12,942 bases of DNA from JBKEAR01 sp047972425 (GTDB lineage: Bacteria; Pseudomonadota; Alphaproteobacteria; JBKEAR01): positions 1-12,942 of the forward strand of contig JBKEAR010000069.1 of NCBI GenBank assembly GCA_047972425.1, in the 5' to 3' direction. Numbering within the stretch: the stretch's first letter is position 1; each line of letters opens with the position of its first letter. Made by a program: the position numbers and the translations under genes. This document shows positions 1 through 7,012 of this stretch, piece by piece. The notes under the pieces were generated by a model that saw only the letters and a list, made by a program, of their open reading frames with translations, did no database searches and was not told the origin of the DNA.

Positions 1-2582
1 AAAATATCGTTACGAATATGCACATCGCGGATATGCCCCACCATTTTAGCCGTGAGGCTTTCGATTGATTTGCGATAAACCAGATTATAATCCGGATAAT
101 CCGCATCTCGTCCGGCATCTTTAATAAAACCATAGGTGGTTTTGTTATAAAATTTTCCGTTTAAGCCGTGATCTGGTTTGTAAGAGATGATCATATTTTG
201 CAATTTATCTTCTAATTGGATACGTAAGTTTTCATCGAGTGGTGGTAATGGAGATGTCAGCTTACCATCATTTTTATTAACCAAAGCCGTTACTTTTTGC
301 ATAAAACGCCTATCGGTCATGCCGAGCACAAAAGCATCGATAGCATGGTGGCGATGGTCGGTTCGGTTTTTTTTGTTAAAACCATCATCGCTTAACATAT
401 TATTTAAAAACCATTGGCCACGGATTTTTTCGGTCAATGCGCCTTTAACTGTCCAAACTTTGTTGGGGTCGATTAAATAACTTAAATATTGCTTAGATAT
501 TCGGGCAATATAGGCATTGTCGGTTGCTTGGCGCACTAAAAATTCGCTCCCTGCACCTGCCATAAAATCATCCATGGAATCATCGCTAAAGCGGTTTTGC
601 TTGGCAAGTGGTAGATGGGATACACGTTTTTTAATCGCCGCCCAAGACCAATCGCTTTTGCCTTCCTCGGAAAATGCAACGGCTTGGTCGTTACCAAAAG
701 CCTCATAAGGGGTTTTATCTCCCTTAAACATATTGGCCTCACGAATAGCTAAAGTGAGATTATTAAAACTGTTATCTAATGTGCGCTTATAGGGTAAAAT
801 ATGCTCAATTTGCACGGCACCTGTAAAGAGCATTTTTTGCGATATTTGTTTGCCAGAGAATGGACAACGGCGATCAACCTGATCTTTACCGAGCTCCTCC
901 CAAAGGCGGAACTTTTTATAATCCTGCCCCGATGCATTATCGGGGTTACACCCAGCATCTTTCATAATAGCATCACAGCGTTTTTTGGTTTCTAAGTTCA
1001 CTTTTTGGATTTTCATTATATTATCACGGGCTTCTCGGGTTTGTTTAAGCTCCCGTGCAATTTCTACCACAATCTCCGATGGCCGACCGAATCGGGCAAC
1101 AAGAGCATTGACCACCCGACGCAGCTGATTGAGTGCCACATGCACCGTTGGGTTGGCAATACGGCCAAAGCGAATTTCATCGGGGTCGGATAAATTATAG
1201 CTTGCGCCAACAACCGATGCTGTGAGTACGGCGCCATAATAGGGGAGCTCATCATAAACCTCGCCCGTATAAAATTGGCTATGGTGCAATGTTAAACCAA
1301 GTTCTTTACCGGCTAAAGGCACGGCTTTATCGTAAGTAATCGGTTCTTTTATTAATATAGGGGTGATTGCACGCATAAATTTGGCTGATAAACTCACAAC
1401 ACCTGAGGGAAGCTTAATTTTAAGCAACTGCTCAATATCATCTGAGGTAAAGCCTTTTTGAGTAAGTTGAGATATCAGTTTATCTTCATCGGCTTCTTCT
1501 ATAAGTAAGAGGATAATATCATCTTGCTCTTCATCACTTAAGCCAGTAAAACTTATAATTTTATTTACTTTTGAAAGCACAGGTGCAGCATTTATTTTAT
1601 CCCGATGCTCAGATTCTAAGTTAAAAGATTGGGCGTCTTCAAAAAGCTTTTGTTTGCCTTCTTTAAGGGTAAGTAAAGTAGAGAATTTCACATCGCTTGC
1701 TGTGGTTAGTAATTTTTGGGCAATCGCATTGCGCTGTTTATCGCTGAGCTCATGCATATTTAAATTACTATCTATCCATTTAAGATTGTTAATTTCTGAC
1801 CATATCCGATAACGCTCCGCCGATGGCTGCGCCTTAAACGCCCGGGGTTCTTTTTGCTGATATAAATAGGTGCATAAACCACGTTCTTGCGGTTTGAGCG
1901 GCCGCTGAAAGAAAATAGCATCTTCAACCGCTTGCCAAAATTCGGTATTTAAATGGGTGTTTTGCGATTGTGCTTCTTTAATTTTATGAAACTCATCTTC
2001 CAACATGGCTCTATCAGGAAAGATATTTTTATCCCCCCGAAAGCGGAACTTAGGTGCAATTTTACCTTTCGATTCCTCCCATAAATATTCACCTAAAGTT
2101 TGTTTGCCTAATGTTTCTCTCAGTTGCTCAATCTCTTTGAGTCTTTTACTGCTATCTTTTGCATCAGCATCTTTGCGGTTGCTTTTAAAACCACGATGAA
2201 AAGATATATTTAACAAAGCCCGACCCAAAACCTCGGGGGTGCATAAATCATGAGCCGCTTTATACCGAGCTTCATAAGGATTAATCCGATGAAACGCCTT
2301 ATTATCTTCGTTTTTTGCTGGGATTAATCCATTTTGGGCTAGTATATTGGCAACTTCTTTATGGCGAACATCCTTTCTGTAACGGATTTTTCGGGTGCTA
2401 CGGGCTTCTCTTCTGGCTAAATTTAGGGGGTCTCCCACACGGCCTTCGGCTGCAGGTTCTCGACCATCGGGAAATATGCGTACGCCCATATCGAGAATAC
2501 TAACCGGTTCTCTATCTTTAATCTCTAAAGCTGCCCAACCAAGGGAATTTGTTCCTAAATCAAATGATAACCGCCAATCCAT
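1..2582 (-). CDS. cas9: CRISPR-associated endonuclease Cas9, type II-C (5' part, C-terminus off the left edge)
   Basis: RNA-guided DNA endonuclease of a type II CRISPR-Cas system. 860 complete codons are open with no stop; II-C enzymes are usually about 1,000-1,100 residues, so roughly the last 150-250 residues (most of the PAM-interacting region) are missing. RuvC-I is FDLGTNSLGWA with catalytic D8. An arginine-rich bridge helix follows (RREARSTRKIRYRK, about residues 57-70). RuvC-II is IVVEIAREL with E507. HNH is IEHILPYKRT with catalytic H594, followed by the N-rich loop SFNN. RuvC-III is HHAIDAF with H746 and D749. All nuclease residues are therefore intact. The compact helical lobe and the IANPTVH..LNQLRR segment point to II-C. 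The ATG at 2582-2580 is preceded by AGGAGG at 2591-2596 with an 8-nt gap, which fixes the start. Cas1, Cas2 and the array are not visible and would be expected further left. Family call is very sure; subtype fairly sure. Confidence 0.96.
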   Translation of the reverse strand, partial: MDWRLSFDLGTNSLGWAALEIKDREPVSILDMGVRIFPDGREPAAEGRVGDPLNLARREARSTRKIRYRKDVRHKEVANILAQNGLIPAKNEDNKAFHRINPYEARYKAAHDLCTPEVLGRALLNISFHRGFKSNRKDADAKDSSKRLKEIEQLRETLGKQTLGEYLWEESKGKIAPKFRFRGDKNIFPDRAMLEDEFHKIKEAQSQNTHLNTEFWQAVEDAIFFQRPLKPQERGLCTYLYQQKEPRAFKAQPSAERYRIWSEINNLKWIDSNLNMHELSDKQRNAIAQKLLTTASDVKFSTLLTLKEGKQKLFEDAQSFNLESEHRDKINAAPVLSKVNKIISFTGLSDEEQDDIILLLIEEADEDKLISQLTQKGFTSDDIEQLLKIKLPSGVVSLSAKFMRAITPILIKEPITYDKAVPLAGKELGLTLHHSQFYTGEVYDELPYYGAVLTASVVGASYNLSDPDEIRFGRIANPTVHVALNQLRRVVNALVARFGRPSEIVVEIARELKQTREARDNIMKIQKVNLETKKRCDAIMKDAGCNPDNASGQDYKKFRLWEELGKDQVDRRCPFSGKQISQKMLFTGAVQIEHILPYKRTLDNSFNNLTLAIREANMFKGDKTPYEAFGNDQAVAFSEEGKSDWSWAAIKKRVSHLPLAKQNRFSDDSMDDFMAGAGSEFLVRQATDNAYIARISKQYLSYLIDPNKVWTVKGALTEKIRGQWFLNNMLSDDGFNKKNRTDHRHHAIDAFVLGMTDRRFMQKVTALVNKNDGKLTSPLPPLDENLRIQLEDKLQNMIISYKPDHGLNGKFYNKTTYGFIKDAGRDADYPDYNLVYRKSIESLTAKMVGHIRDVHIRNDI

Positions 2583-2673
2583 TAGAGTAACCTCCTATTT
2601 TCTCCATCGTTTAAGATTGAGCATAGCATGATTACTGTTTACTTTTAAGATGTTTTATAAGTTAAATCTGTTA

Positions 2674-2704
2674 TTGACTTTTTAATAAATTTATGAAATA
2701 TTAA
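2674..2704 (+). promoter_or_regulatory. Candidate promoter of the putative tracrRNA
   Basis: A good -35 hexamer, TTGACT (2674-2679), is followed by an AT-rich stretch with -10 candidates AATATT (17-nt spacer) or TATTAA at 2699-2704 (19-nt spacer). A start at about 2710 would give an 80-nt transcript ending at the terminator at 2791. The -10 is weak and the region is AT-rich, so chance matches are possible. Confidence 0.4.
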
Positions 2705-2709
2705 AATTG

Positions 2710-2791
2710 TAACATTTCTTAAGTTATGGTCTTCTCGTGAACAAGATTTAGATCATAAAATTTAAAAGCAGAGCTACGGCTCTGCTTTTTT
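2710..2791 (+). ncRNA. Candidate tracrRNA upstream of and divergent from cas9
   Basis: This short plus-strand unit has a possible promoter on its left, no ORF, and a strong intrinsic terminator at its right end. No gene lies upstream on this strand that the terminator could serve, because cas9 runs the other way from 2582. Type II-C Cas9 needs a tracrRNA, commonly encoded next to cas9, and about 80 nt with a 3' terminator hairpin fits. By analogy with known tracrRNAs, the part before AAGATTTAGATC (ending GTGAAC at about 2739-2744) would be the anti-repeat, so the CRISPR repeat should begin near GTTCAC. This cannot be tested here because the array is outside the window. It could instead be an unrelated small RNA or a relic terminator. 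Confidence 0.45.
2764..2791 (+). terminator. Intrinsic terminator (end of the putative tracrRNA)
   Basis: A perfect stem GCAGAGC/GCTCTGC (2768-2774 with 2779-2785) has loop TACG, is extended by A-T pairs, and is followed by six T (2786-2791). The A-run on the left means it could also work weakly on the minus strand, but no minus-strand gene ends here. Confidence 0.85.
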
Positions 2792-2864
2792 GTTTACATG
2801 TGAAATTTGTAGAATCAAGCAAGATATTTAATGTTTTAGGCAAGCTTAAAATTACAAATTCGGC

Positions 2865-2899
2865 TATAATCATAAGATAAACAATAAAATTTGTCTTAT
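2865..2899 (+). promoter_or_regulatory. Probable promoter and operator of the aldo/keto reductase operon
   Basis: A consensus -10 box TATAAT lies at 2865-2870, but the sequence 16-18 nt further up (around AAGCTT, 2842-2847) is a poor -35. That is typical of an activator-dependent promoter. Immediately downstream is an inverted repeat, ATAAGATAAA (2872-2881) and TTTGTCTTAT (2890-2899), with one mismatch and an 8-nt spacer. It overlaps the expected transcription start at about 2877. The AraC-type regulator at the end of the operon is the obvious candidate to act here, though AraC proteins more often bind direct repeats. Confidence 0.5.
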
Positions 2900-2931
2900 C
2901 TGAATAATATATAGAACATAAGGGAAATATC

Positions 2932-3777
2932 ATGGAATATGTTATATTAAACAACGGAATACAAATGCCAAAGCTTGGTTTTGGTGTTTACCAGATGAAT
3001 GATCTTGCCGAATGTGAAAATAGTGTTGTGCAGGCGATTGAAGCCGGTTATAGGCTTATTGATACTGCAGCTGCTTATAATAATGAGCAAGCGGTTGGTA
3101 ATGCCATTAAAAAAAGCAATGTAGCGCGCGAAGAATTATTTATCACAACCAAATTATGGGTGAATAATGCAAGTTATGAGGGTGCAAAAAAAGCCTTTAA
3201 ACAATCAATGAATAATCTGCAACTGGATTATTTAGATTTATATCTTATTCACCAGCCATTTGGTGATGTTTACGGTGCATGGCGCGCGATGGAGGAGCTT
3301 TACCATGAAGGTAAAATTAAAGCCATTGGGGTAAGTAATTTTTATTCAGATAGGCTCATTGATTTTACAATTCATAACAATATCGCCCCGGCAGTTAATC
3401 AGGTAGAAACGCACCCGTTTCATCAGCAAATAGAAGCCCAAAAGGTCATGGAAGAATATGGTGTGCAAATTCAATCTTGGGGGCCATTTGCCGAAGGTCG
3501 TAATCATTTGTTTAGCAATAAAATCTTACAAAATATTGGTCAAAAATATCAAAAATCAATTGCACAAGTTGTTTTGCGTTGGTTAATGCAAAGAGATGTG
3601 GTGGCTATTCCCAAATCAGTCAATAAAAACCGTATTGAAGAGAATTTTAATATCTTCGATTTCGCCCTAAGTGCCGAGGATATGCAGACTATTACCACAC
3701 TTGATATGAAAGAGAGCAGTTTTTTTGATCATCGTGACCCTGCGATGGTTAAATGGCTTTCAACCCCTAGAACATAA
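2932..3777 (+). CDS. Aldo/keto reductase (NADPH-dependent aldehyde/ketone reductase)
   Basis: Cytosolic (alpha/beta)8-barrel oxidoreductase that reduces aldehydes or ketones with NADPH. The full catalytic tetrad is present: D44 and Y49 in GYRLIDTAAAYNNE, K74 in TTKLW, and H107 in LIHQP. Other family marks are the opening hairpin NNGIQMPKLGFGVYQ, IGVSNF, NQVETHPFHQ, and the cofactor-phosphate motif IPKSVNKNRI near residues 228-237. At 281 residues it is full length for the 2,5-diketo-gluconate reductase/DkgA-YvgN type of AKR. GGGAAAT precedes the ATG. It is the first gene of a four-gene unit and lies 17 bp from the dehydrogenase. The natural substrate cannot be read from the sequence; the context suggests reactive aldehydes such as methylglyoxal or furfural-like compounds. 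Confidence 0.93.
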   Translation: MEYVILNNGIQMPKLGFGVYQMNDLAECENSVVQAIEAGYRLIDTAAAYNNEQAVGNAIKKSNVAREELFITTKLWVNNASYEGAKKAFKQSMNNLQLDYLDLYLIHQPFGDVYGAWRAMEELYHEGKIKAIGVSNFYSDRLIDFTIHNNIAPAVNQVETHPFHQQIEAQKVMEEYGVQIQSWGPFAEGRNHLFSNKILQNIGQKYQKSIAQVVLRWLMQRDVVAIPKSVNKNRIEENFNIFDFALSAEDMQTITTLDMKESSFFDHRDPAMVKWLSTPRT

Positions 3778-3794
3778 TATTAAAGGAGAATAAA

Positions 3795-4853
3795 ATGAAA
3801 GCGCATGGATATGCCAATCACTCTGCCAAAGATAAACTAGTTCCGTTTACCTTTGAGCGCCGCGAACCCCGTGGTGTGGATGTAGTCATTGATATTGAAT
3901 ATTGTGGCATTTGCCACTCAGATATTCACTCCGCCCGTGATGAATGGGGCGGTACAGTTTACCCGTTTGTACCCGGCCACGAGATTGTTGGCCGTGTAAA
4001 GGCCGTTGGTGATAAAGTCACCAAATTTAAAGTGGGCGATGTTGTGGGTGTTGGCTGTTTGGTGGATAGTTGCCGCACTTGCCCAGCTTGTGAGCAAGGT
4101 TTAGAGCAATATTGCGAAAACGGATGGACAGGCACTTACGGTAGCCAAGATAAAATTGGCGGAACCCCCCATACTCATACATTCGGCGGATATTCCGATG
4201 TGATCACGGTGGATGAAAATTATGTGCTCAAAGTGCCTGAAAACCTAAATTTAGCCGCCGCCGCCCCCTTATTATGTGCGGGTATCACCACATACTCACC
4301 CCTTAATCATTGGAAGGTCGGTAAAGGGCAAAAAGTTGGCGTTATCGGCTTAGGTGGTCTTGGCCATATGGGTGTAAAATTAGCCCATGCCATGGGTGCC
4401 GATGTGGTGATGATTACCACATCGCCAGAAAAAGGTGAAGATGCTAAAAAACTTGGTGCCAATTCGGTATTAATTTCTAAAGATGAAAACGCCATGGCAG
4501 AAGCCGCAGGTAGTTTTGACTTTTTGCTCAATACAATCCCTGTAGGGCATGATGTGAACCCCTATATGGAATTGCTTAAAACCGATGGTACCATGGTGAT
4601 TGTGGGTGCGGTAGAGGCTTTAACCAAAGTAAGTGGTGTACCATTTATTTTTAAACGCCGCTCCATGGCTGGCTCGCTCATTGGTGGCTTGCCCGAAACC
4701 CAAGAGATGCTCGATTTTTGCGGCAAACATAATATCACTTGTGATATCGAGATGATTGATATGAAAAATGTGAATGAAGCTTATGATCGTACCGTTGCGG
4801 GTGATGTAAAATATCGTTTTGTTATTGATATGGCCACATTAAAAAACGCATAA
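3795..4853 (+). CDS. Zinc-dependent NAD(P) alcohol/aldehyde dehydrogenase, CAD/YahK-like
   Basis: Medium-chain dehydrogenase/reductase that interconverts aldehydes and alcohols. The GroES-like N-terminal half carries catalytic-zinc ligands C40 (GICHSD), H62-E63 (PGHEIVG) and C161 (LLCAGITTY). The structural zinc site has four cysteines, C93, C96, C99 and C107. The Rossmann half has GLGGLGHMG (185-193), and the ITTSPEK stretch after the second strand suggests NADPH preference, as in YahK and cinnamyl-alcohol dehydrogenases. At 352 residues it is full length. AAAGGAG sits just before the ATG, 17 bp after the aldo/keto reductase stop, so the two are surely co-transcribed. With the preceding reductase it gives two independent routes for reducing aldehydes with NADPH. 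Exact substrate unknown. Confidence 0.94.
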   Translation: MKAHGYANHSAKDKLVPFTFERREPRGVDVVIDIEYCGICHSDIHSARDEWGGTVYPFVPGHEIVGRVKAVGDKVTKFKVGDVVGVGCLVDSCRTCPACEQGLEQYCENGWTGTYGSQDKIGGTPHTHTFGGYSDVITVDENYVLKVPENLNLAAAAPLLCAGITTYSPLNHWKVGKGQKVGVIGLGGLGHMGVKLAHAMGADVVMITTSPEKGEDAKKLGANSVLISKDENAMAEAAGSFDFLLNTIPVGHDVNPYMELLKTDGTMVIVGAVEALTKVSGVPFIFKRRSMAGSLIGGLPETQEMLDFCGKHNITCDIEMIDMKNVNEAYDRTVAGDVKYRFVIDMATLKNA

Positions 4854-4866
4854 AATTATGAACTCA

Positions 4867-4896
4867 ATATATGCGGGCTTTAAAGCTCGCATATAT
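4867..4896 (+). promoter_or_regulatory. 30-bp near-perfect palindrome between the dehydrogenase and cupin genes
   Basis: Fifteen bases starting ATATATGCGGGC pair with the following fifteen, with a single G-U in RNA (G4876 with T4887). It starts 13 nt after the dehydrogenase stop and ends 17 nt before the cupin ATG. No clean T-run follows (only ATATTTATG), so it is a weak terminator at best. An mRNA-stabilising or processing hairpin, or a dimeric protein site, are alternatives. Confidence 0.6.
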
Positions 4897-4913
4897 ATTT
4901 ATGAAGGAAAATT

Positions 4914-5306
4914 ATGGAACATAGTCAATTTACACAACAAAATTCAGCCAAAGGGTCAGCCGATTATTTTACAGGTGATGTCACCATAAAATCTGGTTTT
5001 ACCTTAAGGGAGGGCGATAGTTATGGCGGTGCTATGGTACGCTTTAATACTGGTGCACGTACCGCCCACCCTAAAGGGCAAACAATTATTATTATTTCGG
5101 GTGAAGGCCGGGCACAAAAAGAAGATGAACCGATTATCAAATTATTGCCGGGCGATGTTGTTTGGTTTGCGCCCGATGAAAAACATTGGCATGGTGCATC
5201 GCCCCATAGTCCCATGGCGCATATTGCCATTTTAGAAGAGAAAGATGGTGTGGGCACTATTTGGTTAGAGCAAGTGAGCGAGGCTGATTTTACAGCTGCA
5301 CCTTAA
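4914..5306 (+). CDS. Small cupin, hydroxynitrile-lyase-like family, with an altered metal site
   Basis: Single-domain cupin of 130 residues. It matches the family typified by the manganese cupin hydroxynitrile lyase of Granulicella and its many uncharacterised relatives: SADYFTGDV, FNTGARTA, GQTIIIISGEG, PGDVVWFAPDEKHWHGA, MAHIAI. In that family the first cupin motif reads GARTAWHTHPxGQ; here it is GARTAHPKGQ, so three residues including one metal-binding His are missing. H52, Q56 and H91 keep the other three expected ligands. The deletion is a clean nine bases at about 5066/5067, with no frameshift. AAGGAAA precedes the ATG. The neighbours are two aldehyde reductases and a regulator. Function is unknown; it may bind metal differently, or act as a sensor or non-metal cupin. 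The family call is firm, the activity is not. Confidence 0.88.
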   Translation: MEHSQFTQQNSAKGSADYFTGDVTIKSGFTLREGDSYGGAMVRFNTGARTAHPKGQTIIIISGEGRAQKEDEPIIKLLPGDVVWFAPDEKHWHGASPHSPMAHIAILEEKDGVGTIWLEQVSEADFTAAP

Positions 5307-5330
5307 GACAAATGATATGGGTTTAATAAA

Positions 5331-6248
5331 ATGAACGATAATGCAGATAATAACTATAACCTTGAGCAATTGGCGGGATTGATTGAGAAATATGCCCCCC
5401 ATGATGGTCGGTTTAAACTTGCCATAGATGGTGTGCATGTAACAAGAATGAGCACAATTACCGATATTTCTACCCATAGCTTGGCATTGCCGGGTATATG
5501 CATTGTTGCCCAAGGGGCTAAACAGGTTTTTTTAGCCGAGCAAGCTTATGAATATGATGAAAGCAATCTGATTGTTTATGCCGCCGAGGTTCCGGTAACA
5601 ACCCGCATTACCAAAGCCAATAAAGATGCCCCGTTTTTATGTTTGGTTATCCAGCTAGATCCGCAAAAATTAACCGGTGCAATTCATAAAGTCTTCCCCA
5701 ATGGCGTACCGAAAGTGGCCGAAACCCAAGCGATATATATCGGCAAAAATAATAACCAAATTCTTAACCCGGCAATTCGTTTAATGCAAATTATTTTAGC
5801 GCAAGATGATGCCGATTTACTTGCGCCTTTGATGATAGAAGAGATACTTATTCGCCTCTTACGTAGCCCATCGGGGGTGGCGATTGCCCAAATTGCGGTT
5901 ACCGACTCCCATGCGCAAAAAGTGGCTAAAGCCATTGTTTGGCTTAAAGAGAATTATAATCAAACCATGAAAGTGGGTGAACTTGCAGATATTGCGGGTA
6001 TGAGTGCATCTTCTTTTCATAATCATTTTAAAAATATTACAGCCATGAGCCCCTTGCAGTTTCAAAAAACCATACGATTGCACGAGGCACGTAATTTAAT
6101 AACCCAACAAATGACCGATGTTACACAGGCGGGTTATGCGGTGGGTTATGCAAGTGTATCGCAATTTAGCCGAGAATATAGCCGAGAGTTTGGGGTTTCG
6201 CCCAGTAAGGATATTTACCAAAATACACTCATGATAACCGAACATTAA
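5331..6248 (+). CDS. AraC-family transcriptional regulator, YqhC-like (AraC_N sensor domain + AraC HTH)
   Basis: 305-residue DNA-binding regulator. Residues about 20-175 match the AraC-type N-terminal domain: TDISTHSLALPGICIVAQGAK, then YDESNLIVYAAEVPVTTRI, then FLCLVIQLDPQKL. Residues about 198-295 are a double helix-turn-helix: MKVGELADIAGMSASSFHNHF and the signature VGYASVSQFSREYSREFGVSP. The same architecture is found in E. coli YqhC, which senses aldehydes and activates yqhD and dkgA. Since an aldo/keto reductase and an alcohol dehydrogenase lie in the same unit, I infer that this protein controls the promoter near 2865. It lies 24 bp after the cupin and has only a weak ribosome site (ATGGG). 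A terminator follows at 6271. Family assignment is firm, inducer unknown. Confidence 0.93.
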   Translation: MNDNADNNYNLEQLAGLIEKYAPHDGRFKLAIDGVHVTRMSTITDISTHSLALPGICIVAQGAKQVFLAEQAYEYDESNLIVYAAEVPVTTRITKANKDAPFLCLVIQLDPQKLTGAIHKVFPNGVPKVAETQAIYIGKNNNQILNPAIRLMQIILAQDDADLLAPLMIEEILIRLLRSPSGVAIAQIAVTDSHAQKVAKAIVWLKENYNQTMKVGELADIAGMSASSFHNHFKNITAMSPLQFQKTIRLHEARNLITQQMTDVTQAGYAVGYASVSQFSREYSREFGVSPSKDIYQNTLMITEH

Positions 6249-6270
6249 TTTGAAAATAATATAAAAAAAT

Positions 6271-6296
6271 AGCACCGAATAATTGGGTGCTTTTTT
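6271..6296 (+). terminator. Intrinsic terminator after the araC-type gene
   Basis: Stem AGCACC (6271-6276) pairs with GGTGCT (6286-6291) around a 9-nt loop. An A-run precedes it and a T-run follows (6291-6296). It closes the aldehyde-reductase operon 22 nt after the last stop codon. Confidence 0.8.
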
Positions 6297-6325
6297 GTGG
6301 TTAGAGAAAATAAGTAAGGATATAC

Positions 6326-6774
6326 TTAAATTTTCTTATCGAATAATTTATTTAATAGGCTCATTAAAGACCCTCTTTTCTTCTTTTTAAGAAAATCGCC
6401 TTTTTTCCATTCCTGATAGCGTTGATCAATGATTTTTTTTACTTGTTCGTATCTCTCCCATGTTGCAGGCATATGAAACAGGGTTTCATCATTGTTATCT
6501 AAAAAAGTCACATAATCGTCACTTATATATCTATCATAATAGGCTAACGCAAAATCGCTAGCTTCTTCATTTAAATCACTTGTATAAAGTTTTTCTGCGT
6601 AATGCGATATAATATGATGTAGGGGAATTTTTCTTTTACAAAACATATCAAGCTCTTCTCCTGCAAGCTCAATGAGGTAAAAATAATCTTTTTATTAATG
6701 ATGTTTTGAATACTTTTAGGCACAATTTTCCGGTAATAAAAGTATCCATTTTCACGTAAAATTAGATTTTTCAT
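6326..6774 (-). pseudogene. Remnant of a tyrosine integrase/recombinase (frameshifted, catalytic domain lost)
   Basis: The first segment (ATG at 6774) reads LRENGYFYYRKIVPKSIQ then SLSL, the typical opening of phage or island integrases with the DUF6538-type N-terminal region. That frame ends about 30 residues later in unrelated residues (stop at 6571). A second, overlapping frame takes over at about 6690 (FYLIELAGEELDMF) and runs to 6326, ending in a Lys-rich tail. Neither part has the core catalytic R..H-x-x-R..Y residues, so no working recombinase is encoded. It starts about 145 bp beyond the 3' end of tRNA-Arg and reads away from it, the usual place of an island integrase. The distal part (106 codons from the ATG at 6646) could alternatively be an independent small protein that I do not recognise. 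The remnant call rests mainly on the N-terminal 35 residues and the position. Confidence 0.6.
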
Positions 6775-6783
6775 TCCAACCCC

Positions 6784-6805
6784 AAAAAGTAATCAAAAAG
6801 TAATC
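6784..6805. repeat. Two tandem copies of an 11-bp unit upstream of the integrase remnant
   Basis: AAAAAGTAATC occurs at 6784-6794 and again at 6795-6805. It sits just upstream of the remnant's ATG (minus strand), between it and tRNA-Arg. Short direct repeats in this place often serve as integrase arm-binding sites. That role is inferred. Confidence 0.5.
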
Positions 6806-6889
6806 AGAAAAACGTACTCAATAATCGGGAAAAATCAAACTCAAAATAATTATTGTTATATTTCAATGAATTATATGGTCGCAAAAGAC

Positions 6890-6911
6890 AAAAAAGAGCG
6901 CATGGCGCTCT
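6890..6911 (-). terminator. Intrinsic terminator of tRNA-Arg
   Basis: On the minus strand AGAGCGC and GCGCTCT form a 7-bp stem with a 3-nt loop CAT (plus-strand 6895-6901 and 6905-6911). Six T follow (6890-6895). The stem begins 6 nt after the encoded CCA. Confidence 0.85.
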
Positions 6912-6917
6912 CATTTT

Positions 6918-6994
6918 TGGCGCACCCGGGAAGACTCGAACTCCCAACCTCTTGATTCGTAGTCAAACGCTCTATCCAGTTGAGCTACGGGTGC
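6918..6994 (-). tRNA. tRNA-Arg (anticodon ACG)
   Basis: 77 nt including an encoded CCA (6920-6918). The cloverleaf reads cleanly. The acceptor GCACCCG pairs with CGGGTGC, and the D-arm is GCTC/GAGC. The anticodon arm is TTTGA-CTACGAA-TCAAG with ACG at positions 34-36, and the T-arm is GGGAG-TTCGAGT-CTTCC. The discriminator base is G. ACG is the anticodon normally deaminated to ICG to read CGU/CGC/CGA. It stands alone with its own promoter and terminator, and its 3' side faces the integrase remnant, making it a likely past attachment site. Confidence 0.97.
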
Positions 6995-7012
6995 AGGCTA
7001 TTGAATGAAGGG

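Noticed and set aside
187..2631. Several plus- and minus-strand ORFs of 60-97 codons inside the cas9 region
   Set aside because: They overlap the conserved cas9 frame in other frames, lack family motifs and have no ribosome sites.
1..2931. CRISPR array near cas9
   Set aside because: No regularly spaced repeats of 30-40 bp are visible in the window; the array would have to lie beyond the left edge.
2748..2954. 68-codon minus-strand ORF in the cas9-aldo/keto reductase gap
   Set aside because: It overlaps the terminator, the promoter and the start of the reductase gene; no ribosome site, low-complexity AT-driven composition.
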